Source: Caccoplasma sp905210875
Lineage (GTDB): Bacteria > Bacteroidota > Bacteroidia > Bacteroidales > UBA11471
NCBI GenBank assembly: GCA_963931635.1
Contig: OZ007034.1
Location: forward strand, 2,232,001 to 2,296,000
Length of the DNA: 64,000 nt
Direction: 5' to 3'
Shown here in pieces: positions 1 to 8,192 of this stretch; the stretch's first letter is position 1, and every line of letters begins with the position of its first letter. The position numbers and the translations under genes are program-made. The notes under the pieces are model-generated. The model was not told the DNA's origin and made no database searches. It saw only the letters and a program-made list of their open reading frames with translations.

Positions 1-942
1 CATCTCTGCAAAAGCTTTGGAGATAAAAAGATACTTGATGATTTCTCTTATACCTTTGCCCGCTATGAGAAGGTGGGAATTGTGGGGAACAACGGTACGG
101 GAAAATCGACCTTCATAAAGATGCTTATCGGTTTGCTGCCGCCCGATAGCGGTACCATAGACCGCGGTGAAACGGTGCGTTTCGGCTATTACAGCCAGGA
201 AGGCATACAGTTTGACAATCAGAAGAAAGTCATCGATGCCGTGCGCGACATTGCCGAGGAGATATCGACCGGCGACGGAAAGAAGCTGTCGGCCTCGCAG
301 TTTCTGCAACATTTCCTCTTTACGCCCGAGACGCAGTATAACTATATTTATAAATTGAGCGGAGGAGAGAAGCGTCGACTTTATCTTTGTACCGTATTGA
401 TGAGTAATCCCAATTTTCTGGTGCTTGACGAGCCAACCAATGACCTGGATATTGTAACCCTCAATCTGCTCGAAGACTATCTGACTCATTTCAAGGGGTG
501 TGTCATTGTCGTGTCGCACGACCGCTATTTTATGGATAAGGTGGTCGATCATGTCTGGGCCTTTGAAGGAGACGGTCGCATCAAGGATTTCCCGGGTAGT
601 TATACCGATTATCGCCGATGGAAGTCGGAAAGAGAGAGTGAAGAAAAGCGGGCCCTTTCGGCCAAAAGTGCCGACAAGCCGACACAGAAACCCGAAAAAA
701 CGTCCGACACGGCCCAAGCATCGCAGCGTAGGCGCTTGACGTTTAAGGAGAAAAAGGAGTTTGAAGCACTTGATGAAGCCATTCCCCGCCTCGAAGCCGA
801 GAAGGCTGCTTTGGAGGCCGACTTGTCTTCGGGTACGCTTTCGGCGACCCAGTTGCAGGAGAAATCGTTGGCTCTTTCACGCTTAATGGAAGAACTCGAC
901 GAGAAGTCGATGCGTTGGCTCGAACTGGGTGAATGGGTATAG
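1..942 (+). CDS. ABC-F family ATPase, C-terminal part (5' end outside window)
   Basis: The reading frame is open from the first base, so this is the C-terminal portion (313 codons) of a longer protein; the apparent GTG start at 73 lies inside the ATPase domain and is not real. Visible are Walker A GNNGTGKST (about residues 28-36 of the fragment), the ABC signature LSGGEKRR (about 119) and Walker B FLVLDEPTNDLD (about 139), followed by a charged linker and a C-terminal helical region rich in Glu/Lys/Leu. There are no membrane segments. This layout (soluble, second ABC module plus C-terminal coiled coil) is that of Uup/ABC-F translation-associated ATPases. The family acts on ribosomes or, for Uup, in tolerance of DNA damage and precise excision; which applies here cannot be decided because the first ABC module is missing. 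Confidence 0.9.
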   Translation, partial: HLCKSFGDKKILDDFSYTFARYEKVGIVGNNGTGKSTFIKMLIGLLPPDSGTIDRGETVRFGYYSQEGIQFDNQKKVIDAVRDIAEEISTGDGKKLSASQFLQHFLFTPETQYNYIYKLSGGEKRRLYLCTVLMSNPNFLVLDEPTNDLDIVTLNLLEDYLTHFKGCVIVVSHDRYFMDKVVDHVWAFEGDGRIKDFPGSYTDYRRWKSERESEEKRALSAKSADKPTQKPEKTSDTAQASQRRRLTFKEKKEFEALDEAIPRLEAEKAALEADLSSGTLSATQLQEKSLALSRLMEELDEKSMRWLELGEWV

Positions 943-964
943 TGAGTGTCGGAAGAGGAGAAGT

Positions 965-1747
965 TTATTGTTTACCATAAGCCCACCAGTAGAGTCCTCC
1001 TACAAAAAAGGCCCCCCCAACAATGTTCCCGAGAGTTGCCGGTATGAGGTTGTGCGTCACAAAGGTACCGACGCTCACTTCGGCGCCTTGCAGCATACCC
1101 AATGGAATGAAGAACATATTGGCTATACTGTGTTCATAGCCCAAGGCCACAAAGCACATGACGGGAAACCAGAGTCCGATAAATTTACCGGCCGCGCTGC
1201 GACATGACATTCCCAGCCAAACGGCCAGGCATACAAACCAATTGGCGCCGATGCCTTTGATAAAAACGGTTGACCAGGGCATGGAGGTTTTGGCCTCTGC
1301 AATATTCACGATGGCGCTGTGCCATGGTTCAGGAGTCACGATACCGGCCAAGTGGGCCATGACATAAACAAAGAAAAAGGCTCCTACAAAATTCCCGACA
1401 TATACCAATGCCCAGTTGCGAAGTATCGGACCAATACCATATTTACGGTTGAACAGTCCGGGAATGAGTACGGCATTGTTTCCGGTGAATAGTTCGGCCC
1501 CGGCAAAGACAACCAAAATAAGACCCAGCGGGAACATCGCTCCGGAAAGGAGCCGTTGCATACCCGGGTTGTGGGCTGTTATCTCGGGAAATCCATATCC
1601 CACGACGAGCGACAATAGCCCTCCCATGGCGATATATACTCCTGCCAGAAATGCCAGGAGTATTGTTTTACCTATGCTGAAAGCTATTTTCTGTAATGCA
1701 GAGTTTTCGGCAGTAGCCAAAACTTCGCGGGGCGACAATGTACTCAT
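965..1747 (-). CDS. formate/nitrite transporter family (FNT) channel
   Basis: A 260-residue integral membrane protein with six hydrophobic segments. The FNT hallmark GAELFTGN lies near residues 83-90, and the motif EHSIANM, which carries the central-pore histidine of FocA/NirC channels, near 205-211. Members move formate, nitrite or related small anions across the inner membrane. A longer frame opens at 1810, but a good Bacteroidetes promoter (1769-1799) lies between the two possible starts, so I chose the ATG at 1747 with a short leader. The gene stands alone and is convergent with the ABC-F gene across 22 bases. Formate as substrate would fit a fermentative anaerobe; the exact substrate cannot be read from the sequence. 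Confidence 0.88.
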   Translation of the reverse strand: MSTLSPREVLATAENSALQKIAFSIGKTILLAFLAGVYIAMGGLLSLVVGYGFPEITAHNPGMQRLLSGAMFPLGLILVVFAGAELFTGNNAVLIPGLFNRKYGIGPILRNWALVYVGNFVGAFFFVYVMAHLAGIVTPEPWHSAIVNIAEAKTSMPWSTVFIKGIGANWFVCLAVWLGMSCRSAAGKFIGLWFPVMCFVALGYEHSIANMFFIPLGMLQGAEVSVGTFVTHNLIPATLGNIVGGAFFVGGLYWWAYGKQ

Positions 1748-1768
1748 GAAGCTGTTTTTTGACGCATG

Positions 1769-1799
1769 CAAAGATAGCTTTTTTGCCATTTCTGGCAAA
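1769..1799 (-). promoter_or_regulatory. Bacteroidetes-type promoter of the FNT gene
   Basis: Read on the minus strand: TTTG (1796-1799), 19 bases, TATCTTTG (1769-1776), matching the TTTG-N19-21-TAnnTTTG pattern. It lies about 20 bases upstream of the ATG at 1747 and excludes the longer start at 1810. Confidence 0.7.
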
Positions 1800-2013
1800 A
1801 AAACAGACAAACCATATCCTTGGAGCGAACAAACAGACTGTTACATTGTTTTATAATCAGAAAAGCGAATCAAAAGCGTTTGAACCGCTCAATAAAAAGT
1901 AACAAGAAGATATATATTCTCGTTTTTTGTGTGTTTCATTGGTATTTATCCTGCTTATTCTGTTTAAGAATAAGTCTATCCTCTTTCTTGTTTTTGATAT
2001 ATTTCAAGCTCGG

Positions 2014-2045
2014 AGAAGGTTGGCTCGTGAGAGTCGAAACCTTCT
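2014..2045. terminator. hairpin just downstream of the DUF3276 gene
   Basis: Perfect 8-bp stem agaaggtt/aaccttct with a 16-base loop, three bases beyond the DUF3276 stop. The T-run (2045-2050) follows on the plus strand, which is the wrong side for the minus-strand gene. It may still act as that gene's terminator; orientation is uncertain. Confidence 0.35.
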
Positions 2046-2048
2046 TTT

Positions 2049-2330
2049 TTATTTCTTCTCCAACATATCTTTAATGTATTCCATGACTTCGCTCATACCT
2101 TGTGTAAATTTCTCAAAATCTTTTGGATAGAGAAAAATTTTGTGTTTTTCGAATTGCATGGGTTGCGTCTCTTCGTGAGGCATGATGCGCTTACTCTCTG
2201 TGATGGCTAGAAACAGATCGCCGTTGTTGTTCTCTTTTACATCGAAATAATAAATTCGCCTGCCAGCTTTTACACTTCGCGAAAAAATGATATCGTTCTC
2301 TTGTGTGTTGACAATTAATTCGTTATCCAT
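2049..2330 (-). CDS. DUF3276 / PUR-alpha-like nucleic-acid-binding protein
   Basis: A 93-residue protein containing the conserved core GRRIYYFDVKEN followed by GDLFLAITESKR, which I recognise as the DUF3276 (PUR-alpha-like) family found almost throughout Bacteroidetes and in spirochaetes. PUR-fold proteins bind single-stranded DNA or RNA; the role of this branch in Bacteroidetes is not established. No signal peptide is seen, so it is probably cytoplasmic. The protein is short, charged and ends in a Lys/Glu-rich helix. It is transcribed divergently from nusB with a 222-base spacer between them. Confidence 0.82.
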   Translation of the reverse strand: MDNELIVNTQENDIIFSRSVKAGRRIYYFDVKENNNGDLFLAITESKRIMPHEETQPMQFEKHKIFLYPKDFEKFTQGMSEVMEYIKDMLEKK

Positions 2331-2519
2331 ATTGATACAGTAAATATAGGCAGAATATTCAAATAATTAACTAAACCTTTGTCACAAATAAAGAGAATAA
2401 ATTTAAAACGGGCAACTTTGAAAACACGAAAATTTATTAAAAAATGTGTATTAAGGTGTATGGATAGCTCCTCCGAAAAAAAGAGAAGGCATAAGGCAAG
2501 GAAAAATCAAAAAATATTG

Positions 2520-2537
2520 TACCTTTACGGCCGTAAA
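2520..2537 (+). promoter_or_regulatory. nusB -7 element with overlapping 14-bp palindrome
   Basis: TACCTTTA at 2520-2527 resembles TAnnTTTG and lies 25 bases before the nusB ATG. The perfect palindrome TTTACGGCCGTAAA (2524-2537) overlaps its end, where transcription would begin. This could be an operator or only a local symmetry. Confidence 0.4.
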
Positions 2538-2552
2538 AATTAAACAGAAGAA

Positions 2553-3473
2553 ATGATAAACCGAGCTTTGATTCGGACAAAGGTGGTGCAAATCGTCTAT
2601 TCTTATCTGATAGACGGAGAGAAGAGTATAGATACGGCCGAGAAAGAGCTTTTTGCCAGTCTCGACAAGTCGTATGAATTGTACTATTTGTTGCTGCTTA
2701 TTCCTGTAGAACTCACGCGCATGCAACGCATGCGCATCGATAATGCTCGTAGCAAATTCATGGCAACGCCTGAGGAGAAAGCTCCGAATACCCGATTTAT
2801 CGATAATCGGTTTATTGCTCAGTTGGAGAGCGATAAGGCCTTTGTCAAGTATGTGGAGGAGCGCCCATTGGTGTGGAACGACGACAGTAATTACCTGCGT
2901 TCATTGCTTGACCGCATCTTGGCTTCGGAAGAGTATGCGCAGTATTTACAAGCCGAAGACTCCTATGAGAATGACCGTACATTTTGGAAAAATGTTTATC
3001 GTCATATAATTTTCCCTGATGAAAATTTGGGAGAGTTGCTCGAATCGCAAAGCCTGTATTGGAACGACGATATAACCATCATTTCAACCTTCGTGCTCAA
3101 AACAGTGAAGCGTTTTGAGGAGGCGGCGGGAGAGAATCAGGAACTTCTGCCCATGTTCAAGGACGAGGACGACCGTGTATTTGCCCGTACACTTTTACGC
3201 CGTTCCTTACTCGATTATGAGTCAAACAGGAAACTGATTGAGCAGTTTACCCGCAACTGGGAAATTGAACGCATTGCGTTCATGGATGTTGTCATCATGA
3301 CGGTGGCTTTGGCCGAGATTACTTCGTTCCCTTCTATTCCGTTGCAGGTATCGTTTAATGAATATATAGAGATAGCCAAGTCGTATAGTACGGTAAAGAG
3401 TGGGAACTTTATCAACGGTGTACTCGAAGCTATTACTTCCTTGTTAAAAAAAGAAGGCCGTTTGGAAAAATAA
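2553..3473 (+). CDS. nusB: transcription antitermination factor NusB (long Bacteroidetes form)
   Basis: A 306-residue protein whose start (MINRALIRTKVVQIVYS) and C-terminal part (IAFMDVVIMTVALAEITSFPSIP followed by FNEYIEIAKSYST and NFINGVLEAI) carry the NusB fold signatures. NusB with NusE/S10 binds boxA RNA and supports rRNA antitermination. Classical NusB has about 140 residues; the Bacteroidetes form is roughly twice that because of an inserted helical region, here about residues 25-190. It leads a unit with yajC, 54 bases downstream, closed by the terminator at 3870-3922. A weak -7 element with a palindrome sits just upstream. Confidence 0.92.
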   Translation: MINRALIRTKVVQIVYSYLIDGEKSIDTAEKELFASLDKSYELYYLLLLIPVELTRMQRMRIDNARSKFMATPEEKAPNTRFIDNRFIAQLESDKAFVKYVEERPLVWNDDSNYLRSLLDRILASEEYAQYLQAEDSYENDRTFWKNVYRHIIFPDENLGELLESQSLYWNDDITIISTFVLKTVKRFEEAAGENQELLPMFKDEDDRVFARTLLRRSLLDYESNRKLIEQFTRNWEIERIAFMDVVIMTVALAEITSFPSIPLQVSFNEYIEIAKSYSTVKSGNFINGVLEAITSLLKKEGRLEK

Positions 3474-3527
3474 CAAACGCAATTTTGTTATATAAGAAAT
3501 AGAAATACTATATAAATAAAAACAGTT

Positions 3528-3857
3528 ATGACACTACTTACACTTCTCCTGCAAGAAGCAGCCTCCCCCAAAGCATCGGGGTATTCCAGTATCATCATGA
3601 TGGTGGCACTCATTGCCATATTTTATTTCTTCATGATTCGTCCGCAGAGTAAACGTCAGAAAGAGATTCGTAAATTCCGCGAAGCCCTTACCGAAGGACA
3701 GAAGGTGATAACCGCCGGTGGTATTCACGGAAAGGTGAAAAGCATCAAAGACAATACCGTAGTTGTAGAAATAGCCGATAATGTGCGCATCACGGTCGAC
3801 AAGGGTTCTATCTATGCCTCGACAGCCGATACCGCTAATACTACACCTGCCAAGTAA
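3528..3857 (+). CDS. yajC: Sec translocase accessory subunit YajC
   Basis: A 109-residue membrane protein with one hydrophobic helix at about residues 20-38, then the family signature FFMIRPQSKRQKE and GQKVITAGGIHGKV, and a C-terminal basic/beta region (VRITVDKGSI). YajC associates with SecDF-YidC in the inner membrane and helps protein export. Length and domain order are normal for the family. It follows nusB on the same strand, a pairing common in Bacteroidetes, and is followed at once by a strong intrinsic terminator. Confidence 0.93.
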   Translation: MTLLTLLLQEAASPKASGYSSIIMMVALIAIFYFFMIRPQSKRQKEIRKFREALTEGQKVITAGGIHGKVKSIKDNTVVVEIADNVRITVDKGSIYASTADTANTTPAK

Positions 3858-3869
3858 AGTCGGATATTT

Positions 3870-3922
3870 GGTAACTAAAAGAGAGAGCCGGTAATTTTTA
3901 CCGGCTCTCTCTTTTAGTTACC
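3870..3922 (+). terminator. very long perfect hairpin terminator after yajC
   Basis: Left arm 3870-3894 and right arm 3898-3922 are perfectly complementary over 25 bp with a 3-base loop of T; the distal part of the right arm contains cttttag. It closes the nusB-yajC unit. Confidence 0.85.
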
Positions 3923-4082
3923 ACCGGCAAAATCGTTGTAAATGTGGTACGAGAGTTGGGAACAGAATAATTCTGAAAGCCCGGCTGAGATATTTTATCT
4001 TGTCGGAATAAAAAATGAGGCAAGTCTATCGACTTATATCGAAAAGCCGTATCTTTATACCCCAAATACAAGAAGGTAGAAA

Positions 4083-5090
4083 ATGGCAGAAAAGAAAAAA
4101 GGGTTAAGAATAAAAGCCTTTCTTCGGCAGAAGCTCGGGGGGGTGAAGAGGCGTTTGCAGAGTGAGCGGAGCAAGGATATTCTGACTTTCTTGATGTTTG
4201 TCGCACTTTCGTTTCTTTTCTGGATGATGCAGTCGTTGGGTGAAGATATGAATACCGTGTATCGCATACCTATCAAGTATACCAATATACCCGATAATAC
4301 CATTATCACGTGCGATCTCCCGACGTCGGTTACCGTGCATTTGCGAGATGAGGGTGCCGTACTCATGAATTATAGCCTTGAAGGAATACCAGCTTTGGAA
4401 GTCGATTTCAGACAATATGCCAACGATAGGAATGCATTTATTCTTACGACGGAAGAGATAAAAAACCTGGTAACCAAAAATCTTCGCAATACGACCAACC
4501 TCACATCGGTTTCGCTCGACACCTTGGCGGTATATTATACACAAGCTGCCGGAAAGAAGGTCAAAGTGCAGATAAAAGGTTCGGTCAAGACTGTGCCGCA
4601 ATGTATTATCAGTGGAAAGATACAATCCGATGTAGATTCGGTGCAAGTCTATGCACCGGACTATTTGCTTCATACTGTCACCGAAGTTGAGACCGACTCG
4701 TTTGTTATCAAAGACCTCACCCGGTCGTTGACGCAGACGGTACCCTTGCGTCGTATAGAAGGTGTAAAGATAGTCCCCGATAAAGTGTCGCTCACAATTC
4801 CAGTTGAAGAGTTGACGTCCAAGTCGATATCGGTGCCGGTTTCGGTTATGAACCTGCCCCGGCAAATATCCCTCCTTACTTTTCCCGCAACAGTACGGGT
4901 CGATTGTATGGTGCCGGTGAGCCGATTTTCGCAAATATCGGCCGAAGACATCACTGTTGCGGTCGATTATGCGGCAACCCGACAGGCTCCGGAGAAATTA
5001 GCGGTGAAAATAGTCAGAACCCCCGGTGCAGCTTATTATGTGACTGTTGTGCCCGATAGTGTTGAATACATATTGGAACAGAAACATTGA
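4083..5090 (+). CDS. YbbR-domain (CdaR-like) membrane-anchored protein
   Basis: A 335-residue protein with a basic N-terminus, one membrane helix at about residues 34-52 (ILTFLMFVALSFLFWMM) and a long exported region of repeated YbbR-like beta modules (for example the segment with IPIKYTNIPDN near 60). In Firmicutes YbbR/CdaR controls the diadenylate cyclase CdaA. The Bacteroidetes homologue usually sits beside coaE, as here (6-base gap), and no cyclase gene is nearby. A weak -7-like TATCTTTA lies at about 4049-4056. Function here is unknown; family assignment is fairly secure. Confidence 0.8.
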   Translation: MAEKKKGLRIKAFLRQKLGGVKRRLQSERSKDILTFLMFVALSFLFWMMQSLGEDMNTVYRIPIKYTNIPDNTIITCDLPTSVTVHLRDEGAVLMNYSLEGIPALEVDFRQYANDRNAFILTTEEIKNLVTKNLRNTTNLTSVSLDTLAVYYTQAAGKKVKVQIKGSVKTVPQCIISGKIQSDVDSVQVYAPDYLLHTVTEVETDSFVIKDLTRSLTQTVPLRRIEGVKIVPDKVSLTIPVEELTSKSISVPVSVMNLPRQISLLTFPATVRVDCMVPVSRFSQISAEDITVAVDYAATRQAPEKLAVKIVRTPGAAYYVTVVPDSVEYILEQKH

Positions 5091-5096
5091 GAGGGT

Positions 5097-5675
5097 ATGA
5101 AGAGAGTTGGCATTACAGGTGGGATAGGTAGCGGAAAATCGGTTGTGAGTCGATTCTTGCGCATCTTGGGTTACCTGGTTTACGACAGTGACGAACGAGC
5201 CAAAGCTCTGATGGATAGTTCCGTTTCCATGCAGAAACAATTATCCGATGCGTTTGGGCAGGACATTTGTAGCAGTGGCATCTTGAATCGCAGACGGCTG
5301 GCCGAGGTGGTGTTTGCCGACGATTCGGCATTAAGGCGATTGAATGCCATTGTGCATCCGGCCGTAAAAGAAGACTTTGCCGGGTGGTGTCAGCAGCACT
5401 GCGAGGAACCCCTGCTTTTTATAGAGTCGGCGATATTGCTTGAAGCCGGTTTTTCCGATACCGTCGATGAGATATGGTTGGTAACAGCCCCCGAAGCGGT
5501 GCGGGTAAATCGCATTGTTGCCCGGAATCACTGTTCGCCCGAAGAGGCCATGTCGCGCATCCGTGCTCAGATGGACGAAGCTGAAAAAGAAAAATATGCT
5601 TCGGCCGTTATCTTGAATGACGGAGAAAAACCGCTTATCCCTCAAATTTTTAAAGCCCTTTCCTCCCTTGCGTGA
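5097..5675 (+). CDS. coaE: dephospho-CoA kinase
   Basis: A 192-residue cytoplasmic enzyme that phosphorylates dephospho-CoA at the ribose 3'-OH, the last step of CoA synthesis. The P-loop GGIGSGKS is at residues 8-15, and the downstream motifs YDSDERAKALM, HPAVKEDF and IESAILLEAG are typical of CoaE. Length is normal. The start lies 6 bases after the YbbR gene stop, which indicates co-translation or a shared transcript. Confidence 0.95.
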   Translation: MKRVGITGGIGSGKSVVSRFLRILGYLVYDSDERAKALMDSSVSMQKQLSDAFGQDICSSGILNRRRLAEVVFADDSALRRLNAIVHPAVKEDFAGWCQQHCEEPLLFIESAILLEAGFSDTVDEIWLVTAPEAVRVNRIVARNHCSPEEAMSRIRAQMDEAEKEKYASAVILNDGEKPLIPQIFKALSSLA

Positions 5676-5707
5676 GAATGTTTTGCTCCGTCAAACCGGA
5701 ACTTTGG

Positions 5708-5739
5708 TTTGATTATATCGGGAATGTATATTACTTTTG
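5708..5739 (+). promoter_or_regulatory. Bacteroidetes-type promoter of the DUF5606 gene
   Basis: TTTG (5708-5711), 20 bases, TACTTTTG (5732-5739), 29 bases before the ATG at 5769. It places the start after 5709, where a longer frame opens. Confidence 0.7.
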
Positions 5740-5768
5740 TATCACTAATACCAAAAATACGTACGACT

Positions 5769-6179
5769 ATGTTGAAGAAAATTTTATCTATATCGGGCCG
5801 ACCCGGACTTTTCAAATTGGTTTCGCAGGCCAAAGGCGCTTTGATTGTCGAAGACCTGACGAGTGGAAAACGCACCTTGGCATACAGTCATGACAAGGTA
5901 ACTTCGCTGGGCGATATCGCCATGTACACCGAGAGCGGAGAGGAGCCTCTTTATAAGGTACTTGAAAGCGTCAAACAGAAAGAAAACGGTGCTGTCGCTT
6001 CGGTTTCGCCCAAGGCCGACAAGGAGACTTTGCGTAGCTATTTTGCCGAAGTGTTGCCCAACTTTGACCGTGAGCGGGTATATCCCAATGATATAAGCAA
6101 ACTCATCTCGTGGTACAATCTGCTGGTAAAGTCGGGTATCACCGATTTTGCAGTGGAAGAAGAGGAAAAGGCTGAATAA
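5769..6179 (+). CDS. DUF5606-type conserved Bacteroidetes protein
   Basis: A 136-residue soluble protein beginning MLKKILSISGRPGLFKL and containing GALIVEDLTSGKR, TSLGDIAMYTESGEEPL and a C-terminal helical part (DRERVYPNDISKLISWYNLL). I recognise the family (DUF5606 with a DUF6852-like C-terminus) as conserved across Bacteroidetes; no biochemical role is known to me. The internal ATG at 5769 was chosen because a clear promoter ends at 5739 and the 20 residues upstream do not look like a conserved N-terminus. It is convergent with the HdeD-like gene and shares a bidirectional terminator with it. Confidence 0.75.
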   Translation: MLKKILSISGRPGLFKLVSQAKGALIVEDLTSGKRTLAYSHDKVTSLGDIAMYTESGEEPLYKVLESVKQKENGAVASVSPKADKETLRSYFAEVLPNFDRERVYPNDISKLISWYNLLVKSGITDFAVEEEEKAE

Positions 6180-6214
6180 GATTAATCCAGTAACGGACGA
6201 TTCTAAGATAAGAA

Positions 6215-6243
6215 AACGGCGACTCCGGTCAGGAGTCGCCGTT
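6215..6243. terminator. bidirectional terminator between DUF5606 and HdeD-like genes
   Basis: Perfect 12-bp stem aacggcgactcc/ggagtcgccgtt with a 5-base loop, T-rich on the plus side (ttcttt) and TTTTC on the minus side. It lies between two convergent genes. Confidence 0.8.
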
Positions 6244-6261
6244 CTTTGTGTCTGTCAAATA

Positions 6262-6777
6262 TCAGCGAAACTTGTAGTAGCGAACCATGTCGGATATGCC
6301 GTAGATGACCATAGATATACCGAACAGAATCATGATGAGCGAAAGGGTTCCCATCGGTTTGAATAGCAAGAATATTCCAGCCATAGAGATGAATATCGGG
6401 ACGATATACATGCCGCCCGGAATAGGCATTGCCTGCCCTGCACGTATCAGAGATATGATTTGGGAAATTCCGGCAAGGAGGAGTATTATGCCTAGTGCAA
6501 TCAAGATAATGGCGTTGAAAAATGTCGGTTGCAGCAGCATCCATATACCTATAAGCAGTGCACCAATACTCTCGGCCAGCACATAGCCGGGTAGAGGCCG
6601 ATCGCTATGTTTGTAGGTAAAATATCCGATGATGGCCAGGAGGGCCGGCAGAGCCAGTGTGGCCCCTATGAGCATGATGATAATGTTGGGCCCAAGTTGG
6701 GGATTGATAATAACCGTTACCCCCAATGCAATGGCCAGCAGGTTGCGAACAATGGGGTTCTTGAAAAGTGTATCCAT
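6262..6777 (-). CDS. HdeD/DUF308-family membrane protein
   Basis: A 171-residue inner-membrane protein with about six hydrophobic helices in a tandem pattern (NLLAIALGVTVIINP, NIIIMLIGATLALPALLAII, LIGIWMLLQPTFFNAIILIALGIILLLAGI, and the C-terminal pair). The short helix-turn-helix repeats with Gly and Pro breaks match the HdeD/DUF308 family, linked to acid tolerance in E. coli; the role here is not known. The frame stays open to 6921, but a -7 element at 6804-6811 and the residue pattern support the ATG at 6777. Confidence 0.75.
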   Translation of the reverse strand: MDTLFKNPIVRNLLAIALGVTVIINPQLGPNIIIMLIGATLALPALLAIIGYFTYKHSDRPLPGYVLAESIGALLIGIWMLLQPTFFNAIILIALGIILLLAGISQIISLIRAGQAMPIPGGMYIVPIFISMAGIFLLFKPMGTLSLIMILFGISMVIYGISDMVRYYKFR

Positions 6778-6803
6778 ACGAGTCGTATCTGTTTTTAATA
6801 TAA

Positions 6804-6811
6804 CAAAGATA
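6804..6811 (-). promoter_or_regulatory. -7 element of the HdeD-like gene
   Basis: TATCTTTG on the minus strand, 26 bases before the ATG at 6777. No clear -33 TTG was found at the usual distance. Confidence 0.45.
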
Positions 6812-6882
6812 GCTCTTTGGTGTTGAAAAGAACTATTTATTCTCAAAAATAATATCGTTATGAGGAGGTGTGGCATAATTTG

Positions 6883-6913
6883 TTGTGAGAAGTTGATTTT
6901 TGGGTTATCTTTG
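6883..6913 (+). promoter_or_regulatory. promoter of the lipid kinase gene
   Basis: TTG (6883-6885), 20 bases, TATCTTTG (6906-6913), 29 bases before the ATG at 6943. Confidence 0.7.
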
Positions 6914-6942
6914 TTGCACAAATCCTGTCATGGACTTTTGGT

Positions 6943-7908
6943 ATGGAGCAAAAGAAAATATTGTTTGTCGTCAATCCGATTTCGGGTACGCACTCAAAGG
7001 AGAATGTGCCGGTGTGGGTAGATAAGACCATCGACAAGAAGCTCTTTGCTCCCGAAATTGTTTTCACTCAATACGCGGGTCATGCGGTAGAACTTACCCG
7101 CCAGGCTGTTGAAGAGGGATTTGATTGTGTGGTATCGGTCGGAGGTGACGGTACCTGCAACGAGATAGCCCGGTCACTGGTCCATACCGATACGGCATTG
7201 GGAATTGTGCCCGTAGGGTCGGGAAACGGATTGGCCCGGCATTTGGGCATTCCTCTTAATCCCGAACGTGCCTTGCAGATGCTTAACGAGGCTGTGGTCG
7301 ACAATATTGATTACTGCAAAGCCAATGAGCGTCCGTTTTTTTGCACCTGTGGCATGGGATTTGATGCCTGGGTGAGTAAGAAGTTTGCCGAAGACAAGCA
7401 TCGGGGCAAGATGACCTACATAAAGAAAGCCATAGAAGAGTATCTTACTTATAAGAATGAGGTTTACCGCATAGAGACTCCTGATGGCGTCATACAAGAG
7501 AAGGCCTTTATTGTTGCTTGTGGCAATGCCTCGCAATATGGTAATAATGCCTATATCACACCAAGGGCCAGTCTGCACGACGGTAAAATAGATGTGACGA
7601 TAATGTTCCCGGTTACCCCGATAGATGTATTGCCCATGGCCGTGCAGTTGTTTACCAAGTGGATTAGTGTCAGTCCCAATGTGAAGACCTTTGAGACACC
7701 GGCTCTGACGATAACCCGTGAACGCGAAGGAGTAATGCATCTTGATGGTGAACCAGTGGAGATGTCGGAACGCATCGACATTCAATGTATCAAGGGGGGA
7801 TTGAGAGTGCTTGTACCTCGTGAAGAGCTTCACAAGTCACGGATTGCTCCTATTCAATCGCTGGTTTTCGACGTGGTCGATACGATAAAGCACGAGTTGG
7901 ATATCTGA
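6943..7908 (+). CDS. diacylglycerol/lipid kinase family protein
   Basis: A 321-residue protein of the DagK/YegS fold. The N-terminal nucleotide-binding domain has FVVNPISGT (8-16), the catalytic GGDGT loop (67-71) and the VGSGNGLARHLG segment (about 91-102); the C-terminal beta domain contains HLDGEPV. These enzymes phosphorylate diacylglycerol, ceramide, sphingosine or related lipids at the membrane; lipid kinases of this family exist in sphingolipid-making Bacteroidetes, so a sphingoid substrate is possible, but the sequence does not settle it. It is monocistronic, with its own promoter and the terminator at 8121-8146. Confidence 0.85.
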   Translation: MEQKKILFVVNPISGTHSKENVPVWVDKTIDKKLFAPEIVFTQYAGHAVELTRQAVEEGFDCVVSVGGDGTCNEIARSLVHTDTALGIVPVGSGNGLARHLGIPLNPERALQMLNEAVVDNIDYCKANERPFFCTCGMGFDAWVSKKFAEDKHRGKMTYIKKAIEEYLTYKNEVYRIETPDGVIQEKAFIVACGNASQYGNNAYITPRASLHDGKIDVTIMFPVTPIDVLPMAVQLFTKWISVSPNVKTFETPALTITREREGVMHLDGEPVEMSERIDIQCIKGGLRVLVPREELHKSRIAPIQSLVFDVVDTIKHELDI

Positions 7909-8120
7909 TTCTTACGGGGATAGATTCTTTTCTTTGTTGTTTATTTGTGAGTGTTAGAATGGTGGAGGTGTGGAGTGTGTTTTTCTATTTTTAAGTCCAT
8001 GTAAAATATGAAGTTTTCTATTTTAACATCTACAAATACTTTCATATATTCTATTATTTATTGTTATTCAGGTTGTTAATTTTATTTTTCTCTAAATTTG
8101 TGTGTCGTGGTTCTGTTTAG

Positions 8121-8146
8121 AAGTTTTCCGATTTGGAAAACTTTTT
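8121..8146 (+). terminator. intrinsic terminator upstream of the nrdD promoter
   Basis: Perfect 9-bp stem aagttttcc/ggaaaactt with a 5-base loop followed by TTT. It ends transcription from the lipid kinase side just before the nrdD promoter. Confidence 0.7.
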
Positions 8147-8156
8147 ATAGAAAAAC

Positions 8157-8187
8157 TTGCGCGCAAATTTCCTTGTTTGTATCTTTG
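8157..8187 (+). promoter_or_regulatory. promoter of the riboswitch-nrdD-nrdG transcript
   Basis: TTG (8157-8159), 20 bases, TATCTTTG (8180-8187). It is placed so that the transcript begins just before the cobalamin riboswitch. Confidence 0.75.
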
Positions 8188-8192
8188 CGGTG

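Larger units (their letters stand above)
1748..2048. other. intergenic region between FNT and DUF3276 genes
   Basis: About 300 bases with no credible gene. It holds the FNT promoter (1769-1799) and a hairpin (2014-2045); the rest is AT-rich with nothing recognisable. Confidence 0.6.
7909..8192 (+). other. AT-rich intergenic region between lipid kinase and B12 riboswitch
   Basis: No gene seen. It contains a terminator hairpin (8121-8146) and the nrdD promoter (8157-8187); the AT-rich part at 7909-8120 shows nothing else recognisable. Confidence 0.6.

Noticed and set aside
1748..1810. N-terminal extension of the FNT protein
   Set aside because: A promoter with good spacing lies between 1769 and 1799, inside the extension.
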